From NCBI GenBank assembly GCA_035632315.1, contig DASQGZ010000048.1, forward strand, positions 62,001 to 126,000: DNA of 64,000 nucleotides. Reading direction: 5' to 3'. This document shows positions 1 through 8,152 of the stretch, in pieces (the stretch's first letter is position 1; each line of letters begins with the position of its first letter). Below the pieces are notes generated by a model. The model did not search any database. It saw nothing but the letters and a program-made list of their open reading frames with translations, and had not been told where the DNA came from. The stretch is from JAFDZW01 sp035632315 (GTDB taxonomy: Bacteria > Bacteroidota > Ignavibacteria > Palsa-1295). The translations under genes were made by a program, and so were the position numbers.

Positions 1-63
1 CTTAAACCTGTTCTCGTCTGTCCAGATTGCCCCCATTTCGGGGCGGGTGTAGCGTGGGATCAT
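1..63 (-). CDS. purB: Adenylosuccinate lyase, N-terminal fragment (runs off the left edge)
   Basis: Only the first 21 codons lie in the window. They read MIPRYTRPEMGAIWTDENRF, matching the very conserved start of PurB, which cleaves SAICAR and adenylosuccinate in purine synthesis. The start codon (61-63) overlaps the stop of the upstream toxin gene as ATGA, so translation of the two is probably coupled. Identification rests on the N-terminal motif alone but that motif is distinctive. Confidence 0.8.
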   Translation of the reverse strand, partial: MIPRYTRPEMGAIWTDENRFK

Positions 64-356
64 GCGCGATCTTTTATCAAATGGTCAACGTCTCGTGAAT
101 GATGTAAACACCCAACAAGAATAATTTGGTCGGAGAGAATATAATAAAAGAGTGAAAACGGAAAACGTCTCAGTTGCGCTTTTCTGTATCGATGAATTGT
201 TTTGGGAAACGACAATGGGTACTCGCCAATAAAAGACATTGTGTGCTCAACGATAGAAATAAACTCATCACCCAAACCACGTCGCTCGTTATCATACCAC
301 TCTGCCGCTTCAGAAATATCCCGAATCGCGGCGGGGTCAGTAATGATATTAAACAT
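60..356 (-). CDS. ParE/RelE-superfamily toxin of a type II toxin-antitoxin pair
   Basis: A 98-residue basic protein with the ParE/RelE layout: an N-terminal helix pair around EAAEWYDNERRGLGDEF, a central segment with YP..FP, then beta strands FSLFYYIL and a C-terminal HHSRDVDHL typical of ParE-like toxins, which act on gyrase or ribosome-bound mRNA. It follows the antitoxin gene with an 8-bp overlap (349-356) and its stop overlaps the purB start. ParE versus RelE activity cannot be told from sequence. Confidence 0.85.
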   Translation of the reverse strand: MFNIITDPAAIRDISEAAEWYDNERRGLGDEFISIVEHTMSFIGEYPLSFPKTIHRYRKAQLRRFPFSLFYYILSDQIILVGCLHHSRDVDHLIKDRA

Positions 357-576
357 GCTTCCGGCGAGCTTTCAGTTCAGCTAATGCCTGCTCCCACGGG
401 ATCCTAGTTTCCGGATGTTCAAGAAAATCTTTTAAACGCTCCTCCAGTACGTTCGTCTGCCACTGGGGTATTTCAACCACAGCGTCAGAATCATCCGGAA
501 CGCCTGCCCAAAGCATCTCGGCGAGCTTTGCACGCTCGTAAATGCTCATCGCCTCAATTTCCGTCTTCGTCAACAT
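349..576 (-). CDS. Antitoxin (addiction-module component family)
   Basis: A 75-residue acidic protein. The N-terminus (TEIEAMSIYERAKLAEMLW) and the C-terminal LEHPETRIPWEQALAELKAR resemble the putative addiction module component family (TIGR02574-like), in which the C-terminal part binds the ParE/RelE toxin. It is the first gene of the pair and overlaps the toxin start, the usual order for type II modules. It starts 36 bp after the end of cca on the same strand, so the pair may be read from upstream transcription. Confidence 0.82.
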   Translation of the reverse strand: MLTKTEIEAMSIYERAKLAEMLWAGVPDDSDAVVEIPQWQTNVLEERLKDFLEHPETRIPWEQALAELKARRKHV

Positions 577-611
577 TCCACATTCTCCTTGGTTACTAAA
601 AGCTTCCAGAT

Positions 612-2072
612 TTACTTCGGTTCCGTACGAGCCTTTTCCCGCTCTGTCAGCGGATTCGCAGCAACGATCTCATCCTTGATCTTTAACATATATTCTTTTG
701 CTGCTTCATGATCGTTCGGGATGATGCCGTCGAGAATAGCATTCTCGATCGCATCTTTTATCAGTCCGACAGTTTTCGACGGCGGTAATCCGGCGATCTG
801 CATGATCTCCTCGCCGCGCACCGGCGACTGGAATGAACGCATCTTGTCCTTTTCCTCGACTTCCTGCATCTTCGACCACACCAGATCGTAGTTGCCCTGA
901 TATTTGCGGCTGAGCTTCGGGTTCTTCGAGGTAATATCCGCGCGGCAAAGCGTCATCAGATCCTCGATGTCATTGCCGGCTTCGAAGAGCACGCGCCGCA
1001 CGGCGCTATCGGTGACGCCTTCATCTACCAGCGCCATTGGGCGCATGTGCAAGCGCACGAGTTTTTGGACATACTTCGCCGCATCGATCGGCAGTTTCAT
1101 CCGCCTGAATATCTTTTCAACCCACCGCGCACCGATGATATCGTGCCCGTAGAATGTCCATCCGTAGCTGTCGCGAAACGATTTTGTTTTCGGCTTTGCA
1201 ACATCGTGAAGCAGCGCCGCAAAACGCAGCCATACATTTTCCGTCATCTCGGCGGCGTTATCGAGTACGCGCATTGTGTGTTTGAATACATCTTTATGCG
1301 CATATTCCTGCACCCCAACCGTCATCAGATCGACGCCAGAAAGTTTTGCAATTTCGGGAAAGACAAGATCGAGAAGGCCCGTTTCGTATAGAACAACAAT
1401 GCCGATGCTCGGGCGAGGCGATGCCATGATCTTCATAAATTCGTCCGTGATGCGCTCCTGCGAAACGATCTTGGTGCGTTCGCGCATTGCGTGCATTGCA
1501 TCAAGTGCTTCGGGAACGATATCAAATTCAAGCTGCGCCGCAAACCTCGCGGCGCGCATCATCCGTAACGGATCGTCTTCGAATGTCGCCTCGGGCGCAA
1601 GTGGGGTGCGAAGAATTTTCGAATCGAGATCATTTAACCCGTCATAGAGATCGACGATCTCTCCGAAGGCAAGGGAGTTCAGTGATGCCGCAAGAGCATT
1701 GACCGTAAAATCACGCCGCGCAAGATCGTCTTCAAGCGTGCCTTCTTCGGTAACGGGATTGCGCGAAGCCGAGCGATACGATTCTTTGCGGGCGCCGACA
1801 AATTCGAGTTTCACGTCACCGATCTCGACCATTGCTGTACGAAATTTTTCGTACACTACCACATGCGCACCTTCGAATTCGGACGCGACACGCTTGGCAA
1901 ATGAGACGCCATCGCCAATGACCGTGATATCAATGTCGCGGTCGTTGCCGCGGCCGAGAAGAACGTCACGAACAAATCCGCCGACAACGTAGGCGCTCAC
2001 GCCTGCCGCATCGGCGATCTGACCGACGGCAACAAGCAATGGCTCGGTGATATGAAGCTTCTGTTTCTTCAC
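612..2072 (-). CDS. cca: CCA tRNA nucleotidyltransferase with HD domain
   Basis: 486 residues. The N-terminal nucleotidyltransferase domain has GGFVRD (residues 31-36) and the metal-binding DRDIDIT motif just after it; the RRDFTVNA motif follows near residue 120 and the tRNA-binding helical domain with DDPLRMMRAARFA near 165. A C-terminal HD phosphohydrolase domain shows LLHDVAKPKT. Family members add or repair the 3' CCA of tRNA; the HD domain adds phosphatase activity in some enzymes. Length is normal for the HD-containing class II group. It lies 72 bp downstream of bioA on the same strand. Confidence 0.95.
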   Translation of the reverse strand: MKKQKLHITEPLLVAVGQIADAAGVSAYVVGGFVRDVLLGRGNDRDIDITVIGDGVSFAKRVASEFEGAHVVVYEKFRTAMVEIGDVKLEFVGARKESYRSASRNPVTEEGTLEDDLARRDFTVNALAASLNSLAFGEIVDLYDGLNDLDSKILRTPLAPEATFEDDPLRMMRAARFAAQLEFDIVPEALDAMHAMRERTKIVSQERITDEFMKIMASPRPSIGIVVLYETGLLDLVFPEIAKLSGVDLMTVGVQEYAHKDVFKHTMRVLDNAAEMTENVWLRFAALLHDVAKPKTKSFRDSYGWTFYGHDIIGARWVEKIFRRMKLPIDAAKYVQKLVRLHMRPMALVDEGVTDSAVRRVLFEAGNDIEDLMTLCRADITSKNPKLSRKYQGNYDLVWSKMQEVEEKDKMRSFQSPVRGEEIMQIAGLPPSKTVGLIKDAIENAILDGIIPNDHEAAKEYMLKIKDEIVAANPLTEREKARTEPK

Positions 2073-2143
2073 GCGCCGTGATTAACGATTATGTCGGGAC
2101 GCCGGTTCAGAGTAGTAGAGCCGGCTAAAGCCGGAGCTGCTAT

Positions 2144-3382
2144 TTATTTTTGAAGGACTTCTTCGAGTATGTCATAAGCTTTATGCAGATCGTTGGCAGT
2201 CGTCGAATATGGGGGCAGAAAATAAATCGTATCGCCGAGCGGGCGAAGCAGGAGGCCGCTCTCAAGACATCGCCTCCCTATTCCCTGCATTCGAGAACTG
2301 AGATATCCTTCCGGTTTTCTCGGCTGCATAGCCGCCATCGTCCCTAATATGCGAAAAACATTGTCATTCTTTTTTGCAAGTAGCGGCATTCGTTCTTGGT
2401 GAACATTTGTAATAGTTTGTATCCGTTCAAAGACCGGCTCTGATTCGAAAATTTCAAGCGATGCAACCCCTGCAGCACAACTGATCGGATTACCGGTATA
2501 ACTATGCCCGTGAAAAAATGTCTTCGCTCGGTCAGAGCTTAAGAACGTATCGTATATGTTCTTCGTACAAAGCGTCACGCCTAGCGGCAGGAAGCCGCCC
2601 GTAATTCCCTTTGACAGAGTCATCATATCGGGGCTATTATCCATCGCATCCGATGCAAAGAACGTCCCCGTTCTTCCGAAGCCTGTAAGCACTTCGTCTG
2701 CAATGGCAAGAATATGATGGGTATGAACGATCTTAAGGGCTTCTTCAAGTATTTTTTTTCTCCATATTTTCATTCCTCCGGCGCCAAGCAACAGTGGTTC
2801 ATAGATGAATGCCGCGATATTGCGATCCGACGAACAATGCTTCATCAGCGCGTCCAAAAATTTCTGCTCGTCATCCGAGAATTGTTCCGAATCATACTCC
2901 GGCGGAGTCGGGAACGGCAGATGGATCACATCGAAGAGCATCGGAGTAAATGCATCGGTAAATGTGCTGCGACTGCTTGCCGACATTGCCCCGAATGTGT
3001 CACCGTGATAGGAATGTTCGAGAGCGAGAAATGTCGTTCGGGTTTCGCCGCGCAATTTCCAGTATTGCACTGACATTTTCAATGCAACCTCGACCGCCGT
3101 CGAACCGTCGTCGCTGAAAAAAACTTTTGTGAGTCCGTTCGGCGTTCGTTCGATCAGTTTTTTTGCAAGCACCGATGCAGACTCGTGTGTAAAACCGGCA
3201 AAGATAACTTGCTCGAGTTTTGACGCTTGCTTTGCGATCGCCTCGGCAATATACGGATGAGAATGTCCGTGCAGTGTCACCCACCATGAGGAGATCCCGT
3301 CAAAGATTTTTTTGCCATCCGCAAGAGTCAGATACGAACCGCTGGCACGTTCAACGCCCGGCACCTGCGGCGATAAGTGCAT
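2144..3382 (-). CDS. bioA: Adenosylmethionine-8-amino-7-oxononanoate aminotransferase; true N-terminus appears out of frame
   Basis: PLP-dependent class III aminotransferase making 7,8-diaminopelargonate in biotin synthesis. Visible motifs: SSWWVTLHGHSHP near the start, the ADEVLTGFGRTGT segment and the PLP lysine in TLSKGITGGFLPLG. The first in-frame ATG (3382) lies after the conserved IWHPYTQM motif, which is encoded in frame just upstream without any start codon. An ATG at 3447-3449 with the right context is one base out of frame because of a run of ten A (plus-strand T, 3432-3441); nine A would give MSAKKNTWESWDAEYIWHPY. Last gene of the bio operon. The family assignment is firm; the start is unresolved. 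Confidence 0.93.
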   Translation of the reverse strand: MHLSPQVPGVERASGSYLTLADGKKIFDGISSWWVTLHGHSHPYIAEAIAKQASKLEQVIFAGFTHESASVLAKKLIERTPNGLTKVFFSDDGSTAVEVALKMSVQYWKLRGETRTTFLALEHSYHGDTFGAMSASSRSTFTDAFTPMLFDVIHLPFPTPPEYDSEQFSDDEQKFLDALMKHCSSDRNIAAFIYEPLLLGAGGMKIWRKKILEEALKIVHTHHILAIADEVLTGFGRTGTFFASDAMDNSPDMMTLSKGITGGFLPLGVTLCTKNIYDTFLSSDRAKTFFHGHSYTGNPISCAAGVASLEIFESEPVFERIQTITNVHQERMPLLAKKNDNVFRILGTMAAMQPRKPEGYLSSRMQGIGRRCLESGLLLRPLGDTIYFLPPYSTTANDLHKAYDILEEVLQK

Positions 3383-3452
3383 CTGCGTATATGGATGCCA
3401 AATGTATTCTGCATCCCATGACTCCCACGTATTTTTTTTTTGCGGACATTGA

Positions 3453-4091
3453 TCAGCTATTCTTTAATATATGTTGACGAAACGTATTGAAGTGTTCGTC
3501 ATAAACCTGTTTTAATATTGTTTTATCAATCCTGCCAAGCAGCGGAATGCGCCCGAGAATTTTTGTTTTCCCATGCGTCGCAATTGCCGTTTCATTTTGC
3601 GAATTTATTTCGCCTATCGTTACGCAGCCAGCAACTTCAATATTTCTCTTTCTGAGCGCTTCAAGTGTCAATAGCGTATGGTTGATCGTTCCGAGAGAAG
3701 ACCGGGTTGCGATCACAACCGGGATCTGCCACATTGCAATAACATCAACCTGAAGCACATTGTCGTTCATCGGCACAAGAACACCTCCTGCCGCTTCAAT
3801 GATGAGGTCGCGTTCGGCCGGAAGGCCAAGTTTATTTTCATCTATTGTTATGCCGTCGAGTCGGGCGGATAAATGCGGTGAGAGGGGCTGTTGAAGTTTA
3901 TACACTTCAGCAATGATCCGGTTAGAACTACATTCGCTCAGACGACGAACCGTTTCGGGATCTGTCTCATCCTCCAAGCCGGACTGAACAGGCTTCCAAT
4001 AATAAAGTGATTCAATCGAAGACATGAACAGTGCAGAGAGAATCGTTTTCCCAACACTTGTGTCCGTTCCAGCAATGACAATTCGCTGCAT
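3453..4091 (-). CDS. bioD: Dethiobiotin synthetase
   Basis: 212 residues. P-loop GTDTSVGKT (residues 8-16) is the BioD signature; K at YYWKPVQSG and the EAAGGVLVPM segment (metal- and substrate-binding Glu) are also present. The enzyme closes the ureido ring of dethiobiotin using ATP and CO2. Its ATG overlaps the bioF stop (ATGA at 4089-4093), showing translational coupling, and bioA's probable start follows its own stop within a few bases. Confidence 0.95.
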   Translation of the reverse strand: MQRIVIAGTDTSVGKTILSALFMSSIESLYYWKPVQSGLEDETDPETVRRLSECSSNRIIAEVYKLQQPLSPHLSARLDGITIDENKLGLPAERDLIIEAAGGVLVPMNDNVLQVDVIAMWQIPVVIATRSSLGTINHTLLTLEALRKRNIEVAGCVTIGEINSQNETAIATHGKTKILGRIPLLGRIDKTILKQVYDEHFNTFRQHILKNS

Positions 4092-5248
4092 CAGTCAATG
4101 AATTGTTTCTCGATCTCGATCAAGGAATTGCACAATAATTCCAGCTCGGCTTGTGCATGAAGTGCATTGACAGTCAGTCGGAATCGCGAGGTGCCTTCAG
4201 CGACGGTCGGCGGACGAATAGGACGAACATCGACACCTCGTTCGGCAAGTGCATCAGCAACCCGACACGCCTCAGCATCCGCTCCAATAATGAGTGAAAT
4301 GATCGGCGACCTGCCGTCATGTATCTTCCATCGTTTTAAATTGCCTTGTAATGTTTTTCTGACAAACCCGGCATTCGAGAATACACGGTCACGAAGTTCG
4401 GGATGAGCGGTGATCTCATTCAATACTTCCGATATTTGCATCGGAATAACCGGCGGAAGCGCTGTCGTAAAGATCATCGTACGCGCACGATTGATGAGAT
4501 AACTTTTTACCGTCTCGGAGGAACACACAAACGCGCCTGCACCGGCGAGCGCTTTGCCACACGGATGAATGCTGAGATATACATGATCTCGAACTCCATT
4601 TTCGTCAATTAGCCCCCTGCCGTTCGTACCGAAGAGACCGGTTGCGTGAGCTTCATCGACAATAAGAATGAACCCATTCTCGCTGCAGAACGAAGCGATC
4701 TCTTTGATCGGCGCTTCATCGCCGTCCATCGAATATAAACTTTCGATCACGACAAATACATCGCCTGCTCTTGTCATGGAAGATGCAGAAGCGTTCAATG
4801 ATTCGAGCGAATTATGTTCGAAGCTTTTCTTCGATGCGAAGCTTGCATGAATGCCTTCGCGAAGGCTTGCATGAACACGTTCGTCAAAAAGAATCACATC
4901 GTGTCGCGTCGGCAGCGCCGTCAGCACCGCCATATTTGCTGCGTAACCGGACGTAAAATACAATGCTGCTTCGGCAGCTTCGAATTTCCTGAAATCTTCT
5001 TCGACTTGTTCGTGCCAAGTGTGATTTCCCCGAAGAAGCCGTGACCCTCCGGCGCCCAACGGAATGCTGCTCTCCGAAATTTTTCGTGCAATTCGTTCGC
5101 GGATCTCACCGCTATAGGTCAGTCCAAGATAATCGTTCGAAGTGAAATCGATCCCGCGTGGAAGCAGAAGCGTCCGCTTGCGTTTTTTTTCTTCGAGCGA
5201 TGCAAGTTCGTTCTGCAATCGCATCTCTATCTTCGGCACGATCGGCAT
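4091..5248 (-). CDS. bioF: 8-amino-7-oxononanoate synthase (BioF/KBL family)
   Basis: 385 residues, alpha-oxoamine synthase family. Motifs: FTSNDYLGLT near residue 37, GAGGSRLLRGNHTWHEQVE, the cofactor segment VDEAHATGLFGTNGRG, and the PLP lysine in CGKALAGAGAF. BioF condenses pimeloyl-ACP/CoA with alanine. Glycine C-acetyltransferase (KBL) is the alternative reading of the family, but the position between bioB and bioD makes BioF much more likely. The gap to bioB is only about 4 bp. Confidence 0.95.
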   Translation of the reverse strand: MPIVPKIEMRLQNELASLEEKKRKRTLLLPRGIDFTSNDYLGLTYSGEIRERIARKISESSIPLGAGGSRLLRGNHTWHEQVEEDFRKFEAAEAALYFTSGYAANMAVLTALPTRHDVILFDERVHASLREGIHASFASKKSFEHNSLESLNASASSMTRAGDVFVVIESLYSMDGDEAPIKEIASFCSENGFILIVDEAHATGLFGTNGRGLIDENGVRDHVYLSIHPCGKALAGAGAFVCSSETVKSYLINRARTMIFTTALPPVIPMQISEVLNEITAHPELRDRVFSNAGFVRKTLQGNLKRWKIHDGRSPIISLIIGADAEACRVADALAERGVDVRPIRPPTVAEGTSRFRLTVNALHAQAELELLCNSLIEIEKQFID

Positions 5249-5252
5249 TGTC

Positions 5253-6215
5253 TTATGCCGTCACAGACATTTCCATTGCGAACGGAGCGGCCGCTTCGAC
5301 GCCAAGTTTTTCGAGCAGCGATATATCCTCATTGAACGATGGGTTCGGCGTCGTCAGCAATGTATCGCCGGTAAAAATAGAATTCGCACCCGCAAGAAAT
5401 GCAAGTGTTTGAGCTTCTTTCGATAGTGACAACCTCCCGGCGCTCAGCCGCACACGAGACTTCGGCATCAAGATTCTGGCACAGGCAATGACGCGGATAA
5501 AATCGAATGGATCGAGCGGCGGAGCATCCGCTAGCGGTGTTCCGTCAACAGGAACGAGTGCATTGATCGGAACACTTTCCGGTTGAGGGTCGAAATTCGC
5601 AAGCGTATGTAAAAAAGCGACCCTGTCATCATCTGTTTCTCCCATTCCGAGAATGCCGCCGCAGCAAACAGAGATACCGCTCTCCTGAACGTTGCGCAGC
5701 GTATCGAGACGGTCCTGATATTCTCTGGTATGGATGATAGACCCATAAAAACTTTCTGAAGTATCGAGATTATGATTATATGCCGTCAGCCCTGCATCTT
5801 TCAAACGTTCGGCTTGTGGTTTGGTCACCATACCGAGTGTCGTACAAACTTCAAGACCGAGGCTTCGCACACCGCGCACCATTTGGAGCACGTTGTCGAA
5901 ATCGCGACCGTCACGAACTTCGCGCCACGCAGCGCCCATACAAAAACGAGTTGCGCCGGCATCTTTCGCTCGTCTTGCAGTGCTCACGACTTCATCGACA
6001 TCCAGCAGTTTCTCTGCTTCAACACCCGTATGATACCGAGCCGCTTGCGGACAGTATGCGCAATCCTCCGGACAGCCACCTGTTTTTACCGAGAGGAGCG
6101 TGCATAGTTGTATATCATCATATTGGTGATATGTTCGGTGTATAGCGCTCGCCTCTGACACTAATTTCAAAAAAGGGGTCTCGTAAAGCGAGCGAACTTC
6201 TTGTAATGAGATCAT
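5253..6215 (-). CDS. bioB: Biotin synthase (radical SAM)
   Basis: 320 residues. The radical-SAM cluster motif is C48-PED-C52-AY-C55 (CX3CX2C). Other BioB signatures include CMGAAWREVRDG, YNHNLDTSESFY and GGILGMGETDDDR, and an ARILMPKSRVRLSAGR segment that supplies the Arg ligand of the [2Fe-2S] cluster. BioB inserts sulfur into dethiobiotin. First of four contiguous biotin genes; no bioC or bioH is in the window. A Rieske-type gene lies 75 bp upstream on the same strand. Confidence 0.97.
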   Translation of the reverse strand: MISLQEVRSLYETPFLKLVSEASAIHRTYHQYDDIQLCTLLSVKTGGCPEDCAYCPQAARYHTGVEAEKLLDVDEVVSTARRAKDAGATRFCMGAAWREVRDGRDFDNVLQMVRGVRSLGLEVCTTLGMVTKPQAERLKDAGLTAYNHNLDTSESFYGSIIHTREYQDRLDTLRNVQESGISVCCGGILGMGETDDDRVAFLHTLANFDPQPESVPINALVPVDGTPLADAPPLDPFDFIRVIACARILMPKSRVRLSAGRLSLSKEAQTLAFLAGANSIFTGDTLLTTPNPSFNEDISLLEKLGVEAAAPFAMEMSVTA

Positions 6216-6290
6216 ATAAAAACAGCGATTAATTTTCTTTTTAATACGATATCGGCTCTTTAAACATAAGTTATCTGTAATCGTTTTATA

Positions 6291-6596
6291 TCATTCTACC
6301 TCGACTTCAACCATCCCTTCGTCAATTCTGACCGGATAAATTGGAATGCGCGGGCCGGTTCCGGGCCATGTGAGTGCTCCCGTCCGAAGCGAGAACACCC
6401 ATGAATGCTCCGGGCATGTGATTTCATCATCAAAGACATAACCATGTTCCATCGAAGTCCCTTGATGCGGGCAGATCGCTCCGCAGGAAAAGAGTTCAGA
6501 CCCAGAGCGCATCACAAGTATCTGTTTGCCCGCGATGCTGCGGCATACGATCGACCCATTTGCCAATTCTTCATTTTTGACGATCTTCGTCCACAT
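6291..6596 (-). CDS. Rieske [2Fe-2S] domain protein
   Basis: About 101 residues from the chosen start MWTKIVKNEEL; an upstream in-frame ATG (6653) would add an unlikely hydrophobic leader that overlaps the divergent promoter. The two Rieske cluster motifs are CPH (in AICPHQGTSM) and CPEH (in TCPEHSWVF), i.e. CxH and CxxH. This resembles the small ferredoxin-like components of nitrite reductases or dioxygenases. The partner is unknown. It precedes bioB by 75 bp on the same strand and could be cotranscribed. Confidence 0.85.
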   Translation of the reverse strand: MWTKIVKNEELANGSIVCRSIAGKQILVMRSGSELFSCGAICPHQGTSMEHGYVFDDEITCPEHSWVFSLRTGALTWPGTGPRIPIYPVRIDEGMVEVEVE

Positions 6597-6607
6597 TCGT
6601 ATATTTG
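6577..6607 (+). promoter_or_regulatory. Bacteroidota-type promoter for the cytochrome gene
   Basis: TTG at 6577-6579, 20 nt, then TATATTTG at 6600-6607, matching the -33/-7 consensus TTG..TAnnTTTG. Transcription would start about 105 nt before the cytochrome start at 6718. The element overlaps the beginning of the divergent Rieske gene. Confidence 0.6.
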
Positions 6608-6717
6608 TACTATTATAAACTGCAAAAATACCGCTCTCTAAGAGAAAGGACACAATAGCTGCATCATTTGAGAACGGTATTGTGGATTTATATACTCATT
6701 CATCAATCAATCCCACT

Positions 6718-7995
6718 ATGAAAAAAATCTTAAAGATCGTTGGTATCATTGTCGGTGCCATTGTTCTGCTTGTTGCAGGATTTATTGGTTTTCTCAAGGT
6801 AGCCGGGATGCCAAGTTTTAGCAATGTGAAGCGGCCCGACGTTCATGTCGAGGTTACGCCAGTACGTGTCGAGCGGGGTCGCAAGATCATGGGTATGCTC
6901 TGTTATAATTGCCACTATAATGCAGCAACGAATAAGCTGAGCGGACATTTTCTCAATGAATCGCCGCCGGTCTTTGGGAAGATCTATTCCCACAATATCA
7001 CGAGCGATAAAACGAACGGTATCGGAGGCTGGACAGACGGAGAAATTTTATACTTCCTGAGAACAGGTATTCATAAAAATAACGAATACGTCCCGCCATA
7101 TATGCCGAAGTTTCCGCACATGGCAGAAGAAGATATTCAATCGCTCGTAGCATATTTACGTTCGAATGACTCTCTTGTCGCACCGAGTACAGCACCCGAT
7201 ACTGCAGAAGAGCCCTCGTTGCTTGCTCTGTTTCTCGGACGATTTGTTTTTAAGCCGTATTCGTATCCGACAGAAAATATTCCGTTACCTCCTGCCGGCA
7301 ACTCCGTTGCTGTCGGGAAATATTGGGCGGCCAGTGTACTTGATTGTTATCAGTGCCACAGTGCCGATTTTAAAACGAACGATGGTTTGAATCCGGAAAA
7401 ATCAGTCGGATTTTTCGGCGGCGGCAACGAACTAACCGATCCGATAGGTAAACCTGTCTTTTCAAGAAATATCACACCTGATATGGAACACGGTATCGGC
7501 AAGTGGACGCCGGGTATGTTCTTGCGTGCGCTCCGAGACGGTCTTCGTCCGGATAATACGGCACTTCGTTACCCAATGGCACGCTTCCCGGAGCTCAGCG
7601 ATTCTGAGATCGTTGCGATCTATGATTATTTACGAACCGTCCCGTCGCTTTCGACACCAAACAAGCAAAGTGCGGATTACAAATACGCAAATGCGAACCC
7701 CTCTGACGGTGAAAAAGTCTATTATAAATATGCGTGCTATGCCTGTCACGGGCAGAACGGAATTGGGATGTGTGACCTGACGCATGCGTGTGATAAATAT
7801 CATAGCGATGAAGAACTGACTAATTGGATCAAGAATCCGTCGAAGATCATCCCCGGCACGAAGATGCCGACGTGGGAAGGCACGATCCGCGAAGAAGAAT
7901 TCGCGCCGCTGGTGCAATATGTCCGCCAACTCGGACATGAGACCCAAGCGAAGTTAAAAGAGAACAGCCAAAAAACAACGGCTTCTCTTAAGTAA
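6718..7995 (+). CDS. Membrane-anchored tri-haem cytochrome c
   Basis: About 425 residues from the chosen start MKKILKIV; an earlier in-frame ATG at 6682 adds 12 unlikely residues. A single N-terminal membrane anchor (GIIVGAIVLLVAGFIGFL) is followed by three haem c attachment motifs: CYNCH, CYQCH and CYACH. Spacing resembles the three-haem cytochrome subunits of membrane-bound dehydrogenases, with LRTG and LRDG segments after the first two haems. No dehydrogenase partner gene is adjacent, so the electron donor is unknown. A strong terminator follows. Confidence 0.9.
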   Translation: MKKILKIVGIIVGAIVLLVAGFIGFLKVAGMPSFSNVKRPDVHVEVTPVRVERGRKIMGMLCYNCHYNAATNKLSGHFLNESPPVFGKIYSHNITSDKTNGIGGWTDGEILYFLRTGIHKNNEYVPPYMPKFPHMAEEDIQSLVAYLRSNDSLVAPSTAPDTAEEPSLLALFLGRFVFKPYSYPTENIPLPPAGNSVAVGKYWAASVLDCYQCHSADFKTNDGLNPEKSVGFFGGGNELTDPIGKPVFSRNITPDMEHGIGKWTPGMFLRALRDGLRPDNTALRYPMARFPELSDSEIVAIYDYLRTVPSLSTPNKQSADYKYANANPSDGEKVYYKYACYACHGQNGIGMCDLTHACDKYHSDEELTNWIKNPSKIIPGTKMPTWEGTIREEEFAPLVQYVRQLGHETQAKLKENSQKTTASLK

Positions 7996-8021
7996 TCGCC
8001 ATTATAACTTATGATGCCAAT

Positions 8022-8050
8022 GGCGGGCCCGGAAAGACCCGCCGTTTTTT
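8022..8050 (+). terminator. Rho-independent terminator after the cytochrome gene
   Basis: GGCGGG (8022-8027) pairs with CCCGCC (8038-8043), followed by GTTTTTTG. It ends the cytochrome transcript 27 bp after its stop. Confidence 0.85.
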
Positions 8051-8152
8051 GTTGCACGTTTTTTTCCCATTCGTTGTATTATCTTTTTGTGTTGGGCGAC
8101 GCTCTCCGCCGTCCGATAATCTGTTGTGTTGTCACGGAAACGTTCTTGTTCT

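Noticed and set aside
6216..6290. A BirA operator or biotin-responsive element upstream of bioB
   Set aside because: No inverted TTGTWAAC-type arms with the right spacing are seen in the 75-bp gap.
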